Below, one piece after another: positions 8,318 to 17,363 of a stretch of 64,000 nt of DNA. The stretch's first letter is position 1. Each line of letters opens with the position of its first letter. Source of the stretch: Rhodoferax potami (GTDB taxonomy: Bacteria > Pseudomonadota > Gammaproteobacteria > Burkholderiales > Burkholderiaceae_C); assembly GCF_032193805.1 (NCBI RefSeq), contig NZ_JAVBIK010000001.1, positions 1,447,001 through 1,511,000 on the forward strand. The letters are read 5' to 3'. Under the pieces are notes generated by a model, which ran no database searches, had not been told where the DNA came from, and was given only the letters and a program-made list of their open reading frames with translations. The position numbers and the translations under genes were made by a program.

Positions 8318-9058
8318 ATGGACCGCCTGATATACACCGCCATGACCGGCGCCAATGCGGCGGCGAGCCGGCAGTCGGTCATTGCCAACAACCTCGCCAA
8401 CGTTTCCACCAACGGCTTTCGCGCACAGCTGGCAACGTACCGTGCGGTACCCCTGCGCGGCGAAGGCGCCACCACCCGGGTTTTTGCCCTCGAAGCAACA
8501 GCCGGACACCTCGACACCCCCGGCCCTGCCATGCGCACTGACCGTAGCCTCGATGTCATGGCCAAAGACGGTGCCTGTTTCGCGGTGCAAGGCCTGGACG
8601 GCACCGAGGCCTACACCCGCAACGGGCATGTGGAAGTCGCCACAGACGGCACACTGACCACCGGCAACGGGCTGCAGGTCCTGTCAAGCGACGGCTCCCC
8701 CATCACATCGCCCGCCGGGGCTGAACTCACCATTCAACCGGACGGCACGGTCAGCGCCAAAGTCGGCAACCAGCCGGCCAACGCCATCGGCAGGCTCAAA
8801 CTGGTAGTTCCCACCCCGGAAGACCCACTCGTTCGCAGCGACGATGGTTTGTTCCGCGCCTTGTCCGGCGATCCGCTGAACAACGAAGACACCGCGCGCG
8901 TGCAGGCCGGCATGCTGGAAGGCTCCAATGTCAATGCGATCGAAGCCATGGTCGGCATGATCCAAACCGCGCGCCAGTTCGAAGCCCAAACCCGCCTCAT
9001 GCAAACGGCCGAGTCAAATGACCGTTCTGCTGGGCAACTCTTGAACATGCAAGGATAA
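8318..9058 (+). CDS. flgF: Flagellar basal-body rod protein FlgF
   Basis: FlgF is a rod protein between the proximal and distal rod. The 246-residue product begins [20 protein letters not shown] followed by [17 protein letters not shown], the typical FlgF start. It has the mid-protein [14 protein letters not shown] motif and the C-terminal [19 protein letters not shown] helix. It differs from the next gene, flgG, in lacking the FlgG-specific long N-terminal insert. It lies directly between flgE and flgG. Confidence 0.95.
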   Translation: MDRLIYTAMTGANAAASRQSVIANNLANVSTNGFRAQLATYRAVPLRGEGATTRVFALEATAGHLDTPGPAMRTDRSLDVMAKDGACFAVQGLDGTEAYTRNGHVEVATDGTLTTGNGLQVLSSDGSPITSPAGAELTIQPDGTVSAKVGNQPANAIGRLKLVVPTPEDPLVRSDDGLFRALSGDPLNNEDTARVQAGMLEGSNVNAIEAMVGMIQTARQFEAQTRLMQTAESNDRSAGQLLNMQG

Positions 9059-9063
9059 ACACC

Positions 9064-9846
9064 ATGATCAACTCGCTCTGGATTTCCAAAACGGGCATGG
9101 AAGCCCAACAAATGCAGTTGGACGTGATCTCCAACAACTTGGCCAACGTGTCAACCAATGGCTTCAAAAAATCGCATGCGGTCTTTGAAGACTTGATGTA
9201 CCAGAACTTGCGCCAGGTCGGCTCCAATACGTCTGAGCAGTCTACCCTGCCCACCGGCTTGCAGCTCGGCTTGGGTGTGCGCACCGTAGCGACCAGCCGA
9301 TCATTTGCGCAAGGCAACCTGCAACAGTCCAGCAACAATCTGGACGTGGCGATCCAAGGCAACGGCTTCTTTCAAGTCACCATGCCCGACGGCACCACCG
9401 GCTACACCCGCGACGGCGCCTTCCAGGTCGACAACACAGGTCGCATGGTCACCTCCAATGGACTGCCGATCTTGAACGGCATCACCGTTCCCGCCAACGC
9501 TACCAGCCTCGCGATTGCCCAAGACGGCAACGTGACCGTCACCATCCCCGGCAACGTGGCGCCCCAACCGATCGGCACCATCACCCTGGCCAGCTTTATC
9601 AACCCGGCAGGCCTGGAGCCCAAAGGGCAAAATATTTACGCAGAAAGCGCTGCATCGGGCCAGCCCAACGCCGGCACTGCTGGCGCTAACGGTCTGGGCA
9701 CTTTGGCCCAAGGGTTTGTCGAGACCTCCAACGTCAACGTGGTCCAGGAACTGGTCACCATGATCCAGACCCAGCGGGCCTATGAAATGAACTCCAAGGC
9801 CATTCAAACCTCTGACCAGATGCTGCAAAAGCTCGGCCAGCTGTAA
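9064..9846 (+). CDS. flgG: Flagellar distal rod protein FlgG
   Basis: FlgG builds the distal rod. The 260-residue protein has the highly conserved N terminus [20 protein letters not shown] and [14 protein letters not shown]. The FlgG-specific insert region ([20 protein letters not shown]) follows, then [19 protein letters not shown] and the C-terminal [20 protein letters not shown]. The length (260) matches the family exactly. It follows flgF after five bases. Confidence 0.97.
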   Translation: MINSLWISKTGMEAQQMQLDVISNNLANVSTNGFKKSHAVFEDLMYQNLRQVGSNTSEQSTLPTGLQLGLGVRTVATSRSFAQGNLQQSSNNLDVAIQGNGFFQVTMPDGTTGYTRDGAFQVDNTGRMVTSNGLPILNGITVPANATSLAIAQDGNVTVTIPGNVAPQPIGTITLASFINPAGLEPKGQNIYAESAASGQPNAGTAGANGLGTLAQGFVETSNVNVVQELVTMIQTQRAYEMNSKAIQTSDQMLQKLGQL

Positions 9847-9855
9847 GGACGCAAC

Positions 9856-10545
9856 ATGACACACCGACGCCTACACCGCATCGCAGCCGCCGTGGCCATC
9901 GGCTTGCTGGCTGCGGGATGCCAGCAATTGCCGCAAAAAGTCGCCGTCGACTTTGTGGAGCCGCGCGTTCCTGCGGCGCCGATCGTTTCAGTGGCGTCCA
10001 AACCGGCCAACGGCAGCATCTACCAAACCGCTGCCTACCGCCCTGCCTTTGAAGACCGGCGCGCACGGCTGGTCGGCGACAACGTCACGATCCAGATCGT
10101 TGAAAACGTCACTGCCAGCCAAAAGTCCACCTCCACGGTCAATCGCAACACATCGATTGACTCCGCCATCACGGCCCTACCGGATCAAACACTGGCGGGC
10201 CTGGGCAAACTCAACATTGGCGCTGCGACCAACAACAACTTCTCAGGCAAGGGCGGCACCGAGAGTGCCAACACCTTTGCCGGGTCGATCACCGCCACCG
10301 TCATCGAAACACTGCCCAACGGGCACCTGATCGTGACCGGTGAAAAGCAGATCGGCGTCAACCAGAATGTGGACGTGCTCCGCTTCTCGGGCACCATCGA
10401 CCCGCGGATGCTGCAACCCGGCAGCGTCATTAGTTCCACCCAGGTGGCTAATGTGCGCGTCGAGTCCCGCGGACGCGGCGCACAGGGCGAAGCGCAAACA
10501 GTTGGCTGGTTATCACGGTTCTTTTTGAGTTTTCAGCCCTTCTAA
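9856..10545 (+). CDS. flgH: Flagellar L-ring lipoprotein FlgH
   Basis: FlgH forms the L ring in the outer membrane. The 229-residue precursor has a lipoprotein signal with lipobox LAAGC (Cys22). The mature part shows GSIYQTAAYRPAFEDRRARL, NVTIQIVENVTASQKSTST and the GTIDPRMLQPGSVISSTQVA segment typical of FlgH. The presence of FlgH and FlgI together indicates a Gram-negative flagellum with both outer rings. Confidence 0.96.
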   Translation: MTHRRLHRIAAAVAIGLLAAGCQQLPQKVAVDFVEPRVPAAPIVSVASKPANGSIYQTAAYRPAFEDRRARLVGDNVTIQIVENVTASQKSTSTVNRNTSIDSAITALPDQTLAGLGKLNIGAATNNNFSGKGGTESANTFAGSITATVIETLPNGHLIVTGEKQIGVNQNVDVLRFSGTIDPRMLQPGSVISSTQVANVRVESRGRGAQGEAQTVGWLSRFFLSFQPF

Positions 10546-10611
10546 AGAAATCCAGAATAGTGCCGAGGGGTAACAGATCCAGTCGGATCGCCCCGTTAAC
10601 CGACTCGGCAC

Positions 10612-11757
10612 ATGACACACTGGAACCACTTAGCGAACACCTTCCGCTCACAGCGCTGGGGCGGCTTGTTGGTGGCAATTGCCATGGCCGCAGCACCTGC
10701 GGCCCATAGCGCCAAACGCATCAAGGAAGTCGCCGCCATCGAAGGTGTGCGCAGCAACCAGTTGACGGGCTTTGGCCTCGTCATCGGCCTCGATGGCACC
10801 GGTGACCAAACCACCCAGATGCCTTACACCACGCAAGGCCTCAAAAACTACATGGAGCAGCTCGGGCTCACCCTGACGCCTGCCTCCCAGAACCAGTTGC
10901 AAATGAAAAACGTGGCGGCCGTGCTGGTCACCACCCAGCTGCCCGCATTTGCCCGGCCAGGGCAACTGCTCGACATCAATGTCTCCTCCCTGGGCAACGC
11001 CAAGTCCCTCAAAGGTGGCACCTTGATCGCCACCCCCCTCAAAGGAGCCGATGGCGAGGTCTATGCCATGGCACAGGGTAATTTGATCGTGGCCGGTGCC
11101 GGCGCCTCAGCGGGCGGCAGCAAAGTGCAGGTCAACCACCTGAGCGCCGGGCGTATTCCGGATGGTGCGCAAGTCGAACGCGCCGTTCCCACCAGCTTGC
11201 AAGACGGCCCCACCATCAACCTCAGCCTGAGCGCGTCGGACTTCCAGACCGCTCGCAAGGTAGCCCAAGCCGTCAACACCCGTTTCGGCCCCGGCGTGGC
11301 TCAAGCCCTGGACGGGCGGACGGTGCAGGTCAAAGCCCCCACCAACCCCAACGACCGTGTCAGCTTCATTGCCGATATGGAAGAGCTGCCGGTCGACAAC
11401 TCGGTCGCTGCCGCCAAAATCATCATCAACTCGCGCACCGGCTCTATCGTCATGAACCAAGCGGTCACCCTGGGTGCCTGTGCGATCGCCCACGGCAACT
11501 TGTCGGTCAGCGTGTCGTCCAGCCCCGTCATCAGCCAGCCCAACCCGCTCTCGGGTGGGCAGACCGTGGTGGGTGAAAAGGCCAATATCGAGATCAAGCA
11601 AGACGCCGGCAAACTCATCCAATTGCCCCAAGCAGCCCAGCTGACCGATGTGGTCAAGGCCCTGAATTCGCTGGGCGCGACCCCCCAAGACTTGTTGGCC
11701 ATTTTGCAAGCGATCAAATCGGCCGGTGCCTTGAACGCGGAGTTGGAGGTGATTTGA
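10612..11757 (+). CDS. flgI: Flagellar P-ring protein FlgI
   Basis: FlgI is the periplasmic P-ring subunit. The 381-residue precursor has a Sec signal peptide (WGGLLVAIAMAAAPAAHSA), then the conserved mature start KRIKEVAAIEGVRSNQLTG and GLVIGLDGTGDQT. The C-terminal part includes SVSVSSSPVISQPNPLSGGQ. It follows flgH after 66 bases. The P ring needs the chaperone FlgA encoded on the other strand. Confidence 0.97.
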   Translation: MTHWNHLANTFRSQRWGGLLVAIAMAAAPAAHSAKRIKEVAAIEGVRSNQLTGFGLVIGLDGTGDQTTQMPYTTQGLKNYMEQLGLTLTPASQNQLQMKNVAAVLVTTQLPAFARPGQLLDINVSSLGNAKSLKGGTLIATPLKGADGEVYAMAQGNLIVAGAGASAGGSKVQVNHLSAGRIPDGAQVERAVPTSLQDGPTINLSLSASDFQTARKVAQAVNTRFGPGVAQALDGRTVQVKAPTNPNDRVSFIADMEELPVDNSVAAAKIIINSRTGSIVMNQAVTLGACAIAHGNLSVSVSSSPVISQPNPLSGGQTVVGEKANIEIKQDAGKLIQLPQAAQLTDVVKALNSLGATPQDLLAILQAIKSAGALNAELEVI

Positions 11758-11758
11758 C

Positions 11759-12718
11759 ATGAGCTACGGTTCTGCCCTCGGCTCCACGCCGATATCCAGC
11801 GCCCAAGACCTGGTCGCTGATGCCCGCTCCCTGAGCGCCCTCAAAGCCGGTGCCGACAAAGCCACGCCGGACACCATCCGGGAAACCGCCAAACAGTTCG
11901 AATCGCTGTTCATGCGCGAACTCCTCAAAAGCATGCGCGAAGCGACCATGAAATCCGGCATGCTGGACAACGCCGGCAGTGACCTTGGCACCGACCTGTT
12001 CGACCAGCAAATGTCGGTCAGTATGTCCGGCCAGCCCGGCGGCCTGTCCGACCTGATTGCCCAGCAGCTCAGCCGCCAGATGGGTGTAGAAATGCCCGGC
12101 TCCACCGTCGGCATGGCTAACAGCAGCAGCCTGCAGCCTGTCAAGGCACCCGACACGCTGACCCCGAAAAGCAGCGTCGGCAAACTCACCGCATCCGATA
12201 TGGCACTGACGCCGGTCGCCCCCAAAAAGGCGCCCACCAGCACCCAGGCGGATTTCGTTTCCAAGCACACTGATGCTGCCAACAAAATCGAAAAGGCCAC
12301 CGGCATTCCTGCCAGCTTCATGCTCGGCCAGGCGGGTCACGAAACAGGCTGGGGCAAACACCAGATCAAGAACAAAGACGGCAGCAACTCGTTCAACCTG
12401 TTCGGCATCAAGGCAGGATCTAGCTGGACCGGCAAAGTCGCCGAAATCACGACCACCGAGTATGTGAATGGCGTCGCGCAAAAGAAGGTCGCCAAATTCC
12501 GCGCCTACGACTCTTTTGAAGACTCGTTCAAAGACTACGCCCGCTTGATTTCAGACAGCCCGCGCTACGCCAAGGCACGCCAGCAAACCCAGTCCGTCAC
12601 GGCCTTTGCCACCGGCCTGCAAAAAGCCGGCTACGCCACCGACCCCGAGTACGCAGCCAAACTGAGCCGCGCCATCAACACCACCTTGCATCTGCGCCGC
12701 GCGCAAGTGCAGGCGTAA
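11759..12718 (+). CDS. flgJ: Flagellar rod-cap and peptidoglycan hydrolase FlgJ
   Basis: FlgJ caps the growing rod and cuts peptidoglycan to let it through. The 319-residue protein is the two-domain form. The N-terminal rod-capping domain contains ETAKQFESLFMRELLKSMRE (about 41-60), and the C-terminal GH73-type glucosaminidase domain spans about 165-310. The likely catalytic Glu is Glu195 in QAGHETGWGKH, and the SFNLFGIKAG segment is typical of the enzyme family. It starts one base after the flgI stop. Confidence 0.95.
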   Translation: MSYGSALGSTPISSAQDLVADARSLSALKAGADKATPDTIRETAKQFESLFMRELLKSMREATMKSGMLDNAGSDLGTDLFDQQMSVSMSGQPGGLSDLIAQQLSRQMGVEMPGSTVGMANSSSLQPVKAPDTLTPKSSVGKLTASDMALTPVAPKKAPTSTQADFVSKHTDAANKIEKATGIPASFMLGQAGHETGWGKHQIKNKDGSNSFNLFGIKAGSSWTGKVAEITTTEYVNGVAQKKVAKFRAYDSFEDSFKDYARLISDSPRYAKARQQTQSVTAFATGLQKAGYATDPEYAAKLSRAINTTLHLRRAQVQA

Positions 12719-12736
12719 TCGAGCCAGCGACAGACT

Positions 12737-14722
12737 ATGAGCGTCCTCAATATCGGCACCCGGGCTCTGCAGGCCAATCAGATCGCCCTGCAGACTGCCG
12801 GCAACAACATCGCCAACGTCAACACGCCCGGCTATTCGCGCCAAAGCGTGGTGCTCACCGCGGTGGAGGGGCAGTTCAGCGGCGGTGGCTACGTCGGCAA
12901 AGGCGTGGATGTGCAAACCATCCAACGCAACTTCAGCGCCTTCCTGACCCGCCAAGCCACATTGGCCAGTGCCACCCAGAGCGCAGATGTCGCCCGCTCC
13001 AACAAGCTCAACCAGCTGCAAGACATTTTCTCGGGGGGTAGCACCGGCCTGGGCGCCGCGGTCAGCGACATGATGAACGCGTTCTCTGACGTCGCCAGCG
13101 CCCCGACCGACCTCACCGCCCGCACCGTGGCACTCACCCGTGTGGACGAAACCGCAGGGCGCTTTCGCGCTGCTTCGCAGGCAATTCAGGATTTGCAAGC
13201 CGGCGTCACCCAAGAGATTCAGCAAAAGGTCAACAACATCAATATGCTGGCCCAAAGCATTGCTGATGTGAACGATGAGATTGCCCGTGCGCAAGGCAAA
13301 GGCCAGCCGCCTAATGATTTGCTCGATCGCCGGGACCAACTGGTCCGCGAACTCAACCAATACGTCCAGACCACCTCCATCGCGGCGGACGACGGCAGCG
13401 TTGGCATCTTCCTCGCCGGCAGCCAGCCCCTGGTTCTAGGCACCAAGGTTTCGCCCCTCACGGTGGTGAGTGACGATTTTGGCGACCCGCTCAAAAGCAA
13501 GCTCTCCATCACCCGCGACGGCCAGCAGATACTGCTAGACGAGAACGCGCTGGGGGGCGGCGAAGTCTCGGGTCTGCTGCGTTTTCAAAACACCGATCTC
13601 ACCGAGGGACGCAATCTTCTGGGACGTTTGTCGCTGGCCATTACAACCCAGATGAACCAGCAACACGCGCTAGGTCTGGACCTCGACGGCAACGCCGGCG
13701 GCCCCCTGTTTACCAGCGTCACCCTGCAGGCGCCGGACAACATCCGCACCCCCACACCGCCCGCCAACCCCAACTCCAACCCCTTGGTGGCGGTCAGCAT
13801 TTCGGTAACAGACTCTACCCAACTCGCGGCTTCCGACTACACCATCAATTTCAATTCCGCCACGAGCGGAAGCATCATCCGCCTCTCAGACGGCAAGGTC
13901 ACCAATTTCAACCAGACGCTGCCCTCCACCACATTGGCCACGGTCGATGGCATCACCTTTGACATGCCCAGCTCCGGCGCGGTGCCGCCCCAGGTGCCCG
14001 CTGCCGGCGACCGCTTTCTGATTCAGCCCTTCAACACCGCAGCTGCCAACGTGGATCGCGTTTTTTCCACCCCGCGCCAGCTGGCGGTGGCCAGCCCGAT
14101 CGCAGGGGCCATGGGCACTACCAACAAGGGGAGCCTGCAGCTGGTGTCACTCACCGCGCTGAGCAATAACCAAGGGGCAACGCCCCACGCGCCGGTCACC
14201 CTCACCTTCACGAATGCGACCACGTACACACGCAGCGACGAACTGCCCGTGGCCAATGCAACCACCTACACGTTCAACCCCAGTACCCCCATCACTGCGG
14301 TAGACCCACTGGCCAACTGGAGCCTGAAACTCACCGGCACCCCCAAGGCGGGCGACACGTTCACGGTGGTCGACATCAAAGACCCGGCGTACAAACTCGA
14401 CCTCAAGCTCAACGGCGGCAATGCCACGGCCATGATGAACCTGCGCGACAAAGCCATGTTCGACGGTGCAGCCATGACCGATGGCTACGCCAGCGCGATT
14501 TCGCAAATCGGCATCCGGACCCAAAGCGCAGGCTATTCGGCCACCGTATCAAGCTCGATTGCAGCCAACCTCGAACAGGACCGCAGCGCCGTGTCAGGCG
14601 TCAATCTTGACGAAGAGGCCGCCAAGCTCATCCAATACCAACAGGCGTACCAGGCCTCTGCCAAGATGATCCAGATCGCCCAGAACATATTCGACACCCT
14701 GATTCAGGGCTTGGGCCGTTAA
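12737..14722 (+). CDS. flgK: Flagellar hook-associated protein 1 FlgK
   Basis: FlgK joins hook and filament. The 661-residue protein begins with the conserved N-terminal GTRALQANQIALQTAGNNIA and NVNTPGYSRQSVVL. It ends with the hook-associated C-terminal GVNLDEEAAKLIQYQQAYQA helix. It is longer than the 547-residue Salmonella protein because the variable central domain (about 340-560) is expanded and Thr/Ala/Pro-rich, a common variation in Comamonadaceae. FlgN is its expected chaperone. Confidence 0.95.
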   Translation: MSVLNIGTRALQANQIALQTAGNNIANVNTPGYSRQSVVLTAVEGQFSGGGYVGKGVDVQTIQRNFSAFLTRQATLASATQSADVARSNKLNQLQDIFSGGSTGLGAAVSDMMNAFSDVASAPTDLTARTVALTRVDETAGRFRAASQAIQDLQAGVTQEIQQKVNNINMLAQSIADVNDEIARAQGKGQPPNDLLDRRDQLVRELNQYVQTTSIAADDGSVGIFLAGSQPLVLGTKVSPLTVVSDDFGDPLKSKLSITRDGQQILLDENALGGGEVSGLLRFQNTDLTEGRNLLGRLSLAITTQMNQQHALGLDLDGNAGGPLFTSVTLQAPDNIRTPTPPANPNSNPLVAVSISVTDSTQLAASDYTINFNSATSGSIIRLSDGKVTNFNQTLPSTTLATVDGITFDMPSSGAVPPQVPAAGDRFLIQPFNTAAANVDRVFSTPRQLAVASPIAGAMGTTNKGSLQLVSLTALSNNQGATPHAPVTLTFTNATTYTRSDELPVANATTYTFNPSTPITAVDPLANWSLKLTGTPKAGDTFTVVDIKDPAYKLDLKLNGGNATAMMNLRDKAMFDGAAMTDGYASAISQIGIRTQSAGYSATVSSSIAANLEQDRSAVSGVNLDEEAAKLIQYQQAYQASAKMIQIAQNIFDTLIQGLGR

Positions 14723-14741
14723 GGCCTGAAGGAGAACTTTC

Positions 14742-16052
14742 ATGGCTGTGAACCTCTCGCGCCTCGCATCGGCCAACACGTACGACAACGCCATCAGCAA
14801 CCTTGCCAAACGGCAAACCGCCTTGTCGAACCTGCAAGAAAACCTCACCTCCGGCAAAAAGGTGGTGCGCGCCAGCGACGACCCGACCGGCGCCGCCCAG
14901 GCCGAGCGGGCACTCACCCGGCTGGCCCGCATTGCGACCGACCAGCGCGCCCTGGAGGCCCAGCGCAACACCATTGCCAACGCAGAGAGCACCTTGGGTG
15001 ATGTGGTCGATGCGCTCCAACAATTCCGCGAACTGGTGGTCAGCGCCGGCAACGGCAGCCAAAGCCCGGCCGAGCGCAAAACGATTGCCAACCAATTGCA
15101 GGGCCTGCGCGAGCAGATCCTGAACTACGCCAACCGCAAGGACACCAACGGCCAGCCACTCTTCGGCGCTTTGGCAAGCGCTGCCGAGCCTTTTGTAGGC
15201 CCCACGGCAACCGCCCCCGACTACACCTATAACGGCCTGCCCGGCCAGGCCGCCACCAGCAACAACGCCATCGTGAGTGCGCTCGACGGCGAGAGCGCTT
15301 TCATGACCCAGACCGCGCGCGACGGCGTTTACAACGTGAGCACCAGCACCATTGCCAGCGGTCGCAGCCTGACTACAGGCAACGTGACGGTGACGGATGC
15401 AAGCCTGGTAACCCGCGCGACCTACAAAATCACCTTCGGCCCGGTGACAGCCGGGGCCACCGCGGGCACCAGTTCTACCAGCTACATCATCGAAGAAATC
15501 CCGGCCACCGGCGACCTGCCAACCTTCCCCGGTCCGCCCTACCAGGTAGGCCCCTTCACGGTACCGGACTACCCCACCGGCAAACCGGTGTCTGTGTTGA
15601 TTGCCGACCAAGTCGGCCCGCCCGCTATTACCGGCATGCCCGGTCTCTCGCTCACCATCACCGGCACGCCGGCCGACGGCGATGTGGTCACCGTTGACCC
15701 CAACCCCAGCATCTTCAGTGTGATGGACGACGCCATCCGCGACATCGGCGGTGCCGCCAACTCAAATGCCGCCACCCAGGCCGTCGGCCAGGCAATCTAC
15801 AACCTCGACATCGGCATGAACCGGGTGTCCGCCATCCGGGGCCAGGCAGGCGACTTGCTGAACAGGGCTGATCGCATTACCTCGAACCAGGAGAGCAAGA
15901 GCATCCAACTCGAAGCCGACCGCTCACGCGCGGAAGACCTCGACATGATCAAAGGCATTGCCGACTTCCAGAACCAGCAAACCGGCTACCAGGCCGCCTT
16001 GCAGTCGTACGCGCAAGTGCAAAAGCTCTCGCTATTCAACTTCATCAGCTAA
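14742..16052 (+). CDS. flgL: Flagellar hook-associated protein 3 FlgL
   Basis: FlgL is the second hook-filament junction protein and a flagellin homologue. The 436-residue product has the flagellin-like N-terminal coil (NLAKRQTALSNLQENLTSGK then RASDDPTGAAQAERALTRL) and a C-terminal coil (KSIQLEADRSRAEDLDMIKG then IADFQNQQTGYQAALQSYAQ). A Thr/Pro-rich variable domain lies between them. It is 20 bases after flgK. The stop lies four bases before the next start. Confidence 0.95.
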   Translation: MAVNLSRLASANTYDNAISNLAKRQTALSNLQENLTSGKKVVRASDDPTGAAQAERALTRLARIATDQRALEAQRNTIANAESTLGDVVDALQQFRELVVSAGNGSQSPAERKTIANQLQGLREQILNYANRKDTNGQPLFGALASAAEPFVGPTATAPDYTYNGLPGQAATSNNAIVSALDGESAFMTQTARDGVYNVSTSTIASGRSLTTGNVTVTDASLVTRATYKITFGPVTAGATAGTSSTSYIIEEIPATGDLPTFPGPPYQVGPFTVPDYPTGKPVSVLIADQVGPPAITGMPGLSLTITGTPADGDVVTVDPNPSIFSVMDDAIRDIGGAANSNAATQAVGQAIYNLDIGMNRVSAIRGQAGDLLNRADRITSNQESKSIQLEADRSRAEDLDMIKGIADFQNQQTGYQAALQSYAQVQKLSLFNFIS

Positions 16053-16056
16053 GGCC

Positions 16057-17277
16057 ATGAGCAGCTCGGTCCTTGGCAGCATCACCATCGGGTACGAAGC
16101 CCTGTGGGACCAATGGCGCAAGCGCATGGGGGTGCGGCTCTGGCTGGACCCGGACAGCAGCAGCGCGGTCGATGCCACCCACCTGATCGAATCCCTCCAA
16201 GAGCTCTGGCCGGCATCCCGCGAGATTTGCCTGCTCCATGCGCGCACCCCCAGCCTGCTGGCCGACTTGCTGGACCACAGCAGCGCGCCCAACATCTGGG
16301 TCGAAGTGCCCGAGCACTGGCTCAACGACGCCCTGTTGGCCGGCCGTGTGCGCAAGGCACAGCAACGTGGCGTCAAGCTGGTGTGGTGCGGCGAGCCGGG
16401 CGAGCGCCCGCAGGCCGACATGGCGCAGTGGTTTCACTCCACCGTGCTTTCGCTCACTCCAGCACAAGCGCTGGGTGCACTGCGCGCAGCCCTGCAACGC
16501 AGCCAGGACGGCAGCAGCGCTGCGTCGCGCCCGCCAGAGAGCCCGGTGCAAAGCGGGCAACTGTATGAATCCTTGGCAAGCCAAGCCCTGGTGGAGCATG
16601 CGCTCGACCAGCAGCATGTGCGCGCGGTATCCGGCTGGCCGGCAGAAGAGGTGTTGTACGCCTACCGCTACCGCCAGATCCAGCCCGCCCGCCAGGCGCT
16701 GCTGGACTTGGTCAAGGCGATCGATGCGGACGAATCCCTCGACGCTCTGGAACACGCCATGGGCCGCGAGCCCTTGCTCTGCTACCGCTTCATGCGCTTC
16801 GCCAACTCGGCCGCCTTGGGCCTGCGCAACGAAATCGGCAGCCTGCGCCAAGCCTTGATGACCCTCGGCTACAGCCGCTTACGGGCGTGGCTGATGGAGC
16901 ACCTGCCCCATGCCAGCGCCGACAGCAACATCGACCCCATCCGCCACAACATGGTGCTGCGCGCCCGCATCATGGAGCACCTGGCAGACGCCGGTGTCGA
17001 AGACGAGCTGCGCCGGGAGGTATTTTTGTGCGGCGTGTTTTCGCAGGTCGATGTGCTGCTGGGCGAAAACCTGGGCGCAGCACTGCACCGCTTGCCCCTG
17101 CCGGGGCGGGTCGCATCTGCGGTGGTGGGCCAGACTGGCCCTTACGCGCCGTGGTTGGAAGTCGCAGCTGCGCTAGAGGGCCGCAACACCAAGGTCATCC
17201 GCGAGGTCTGCCGCGCCCACCAGATACCGGCCGACGAGGTCAACCGCGCACTCTTGCGGGCACTGGCGCAGCACTAG
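16057..17277 (+). CDS. HDOD-domain signalling protein with degenerate EAL-like N terminus
   Basis: The 406-residue product has a C-terminal HDOD domain, a degenerate HD-type domain found in many regulatory proteins. It is recognisable from ALEHAMGREPLLCYRFMRF, ANSAALGLRNEIGSLRQALM and TLGYSRLRAWLMEHL (about 230-290). The N-terminal 200 residues resemble the YuxH-type arrangement (GYEALWDQWRKRMGVRLWLD) without a complete EAL signature, so no cyclic-di-GMP hydrolysis is claimed. The ATG is four bases after the flgL stop, so it is probably the last gene of the flagellar operon. A regulatory role in motility is inferred from this coupling only. Confidence 0.75.
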   Translation: MSSSVLGSITIGYEALWDQWRKRMGVRLWLDPDSSSAVDATHLIESLQELWPASREICLLHARTPSLLADLLDHSSAPNIWVEVPEHWLNDALLAGRVRKAQQRGVKLVWCGEPGERPQADMAQWFHSTVLSLTPAQALGALRAALQRSQDGSSAASRPPESPVQSGQLYESLASQALVEHALDQQHVRAVSGWPAEEVLYAYRYRQIQPARQALLDLVKAIDADESLDALEHAMGREPLLCYRFMRFANSAALGLRNEIGSLRQALMTLGYSRLRAWLMEHLPHASADSNIDPIRHNMVLRARIMEHLADAGVEDELRREVFLCGVFSQVDVLLGENLGAALHRLPLPGRVASAVVGQTGPYAPWLEVAAALEGRNTKVIREVCRAHQIPADEVNRALLRALAQH

Positions 17278-17286
17278 CCACGAGCC

Positions 17287-17303
17287 GGCTCATTTTTTGA
17301 GCC
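17287..17303. terminator. Weak hairpin after the flagellar operon
   Basis: GGCTCA and TGAGCC form a six-base stem with a five-T loop, 9 bases after the HDOD gene stop. No T tract follows, so it is a possible weak or rho-assisted terminator. It may also be the outer part of the dispersed repeat that starts just beyond. Confidence 0.35.
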
Positions 17304-17330
17304 ACATCAGCCGCTAGCCCTCGTTTTACA

Positions 17331-17363
17331 TGCGTCATCAGCTACTAAATTCATAGCAACTAC
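17331..17363. repeat. Dispersed Comamonadaceae-type repeat, copy 1 (supplies stop codon of the MCP gene)
   Basis: The copy reads TGCGTCATCAGCTACTAAATT then CATAGCAACTAC, related to the core GCGCAAGCAGCT...ATAGCAACTA seen elsewhere in this window. Read on the minus strand it contains TAGTTGCTATGAA. Its TAG (17360-17362) is the stop codon of the chemotaxis gene that ends here. The transporter gene ending at 43347 stops at the same point of another copy. Confidence 0.7.
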
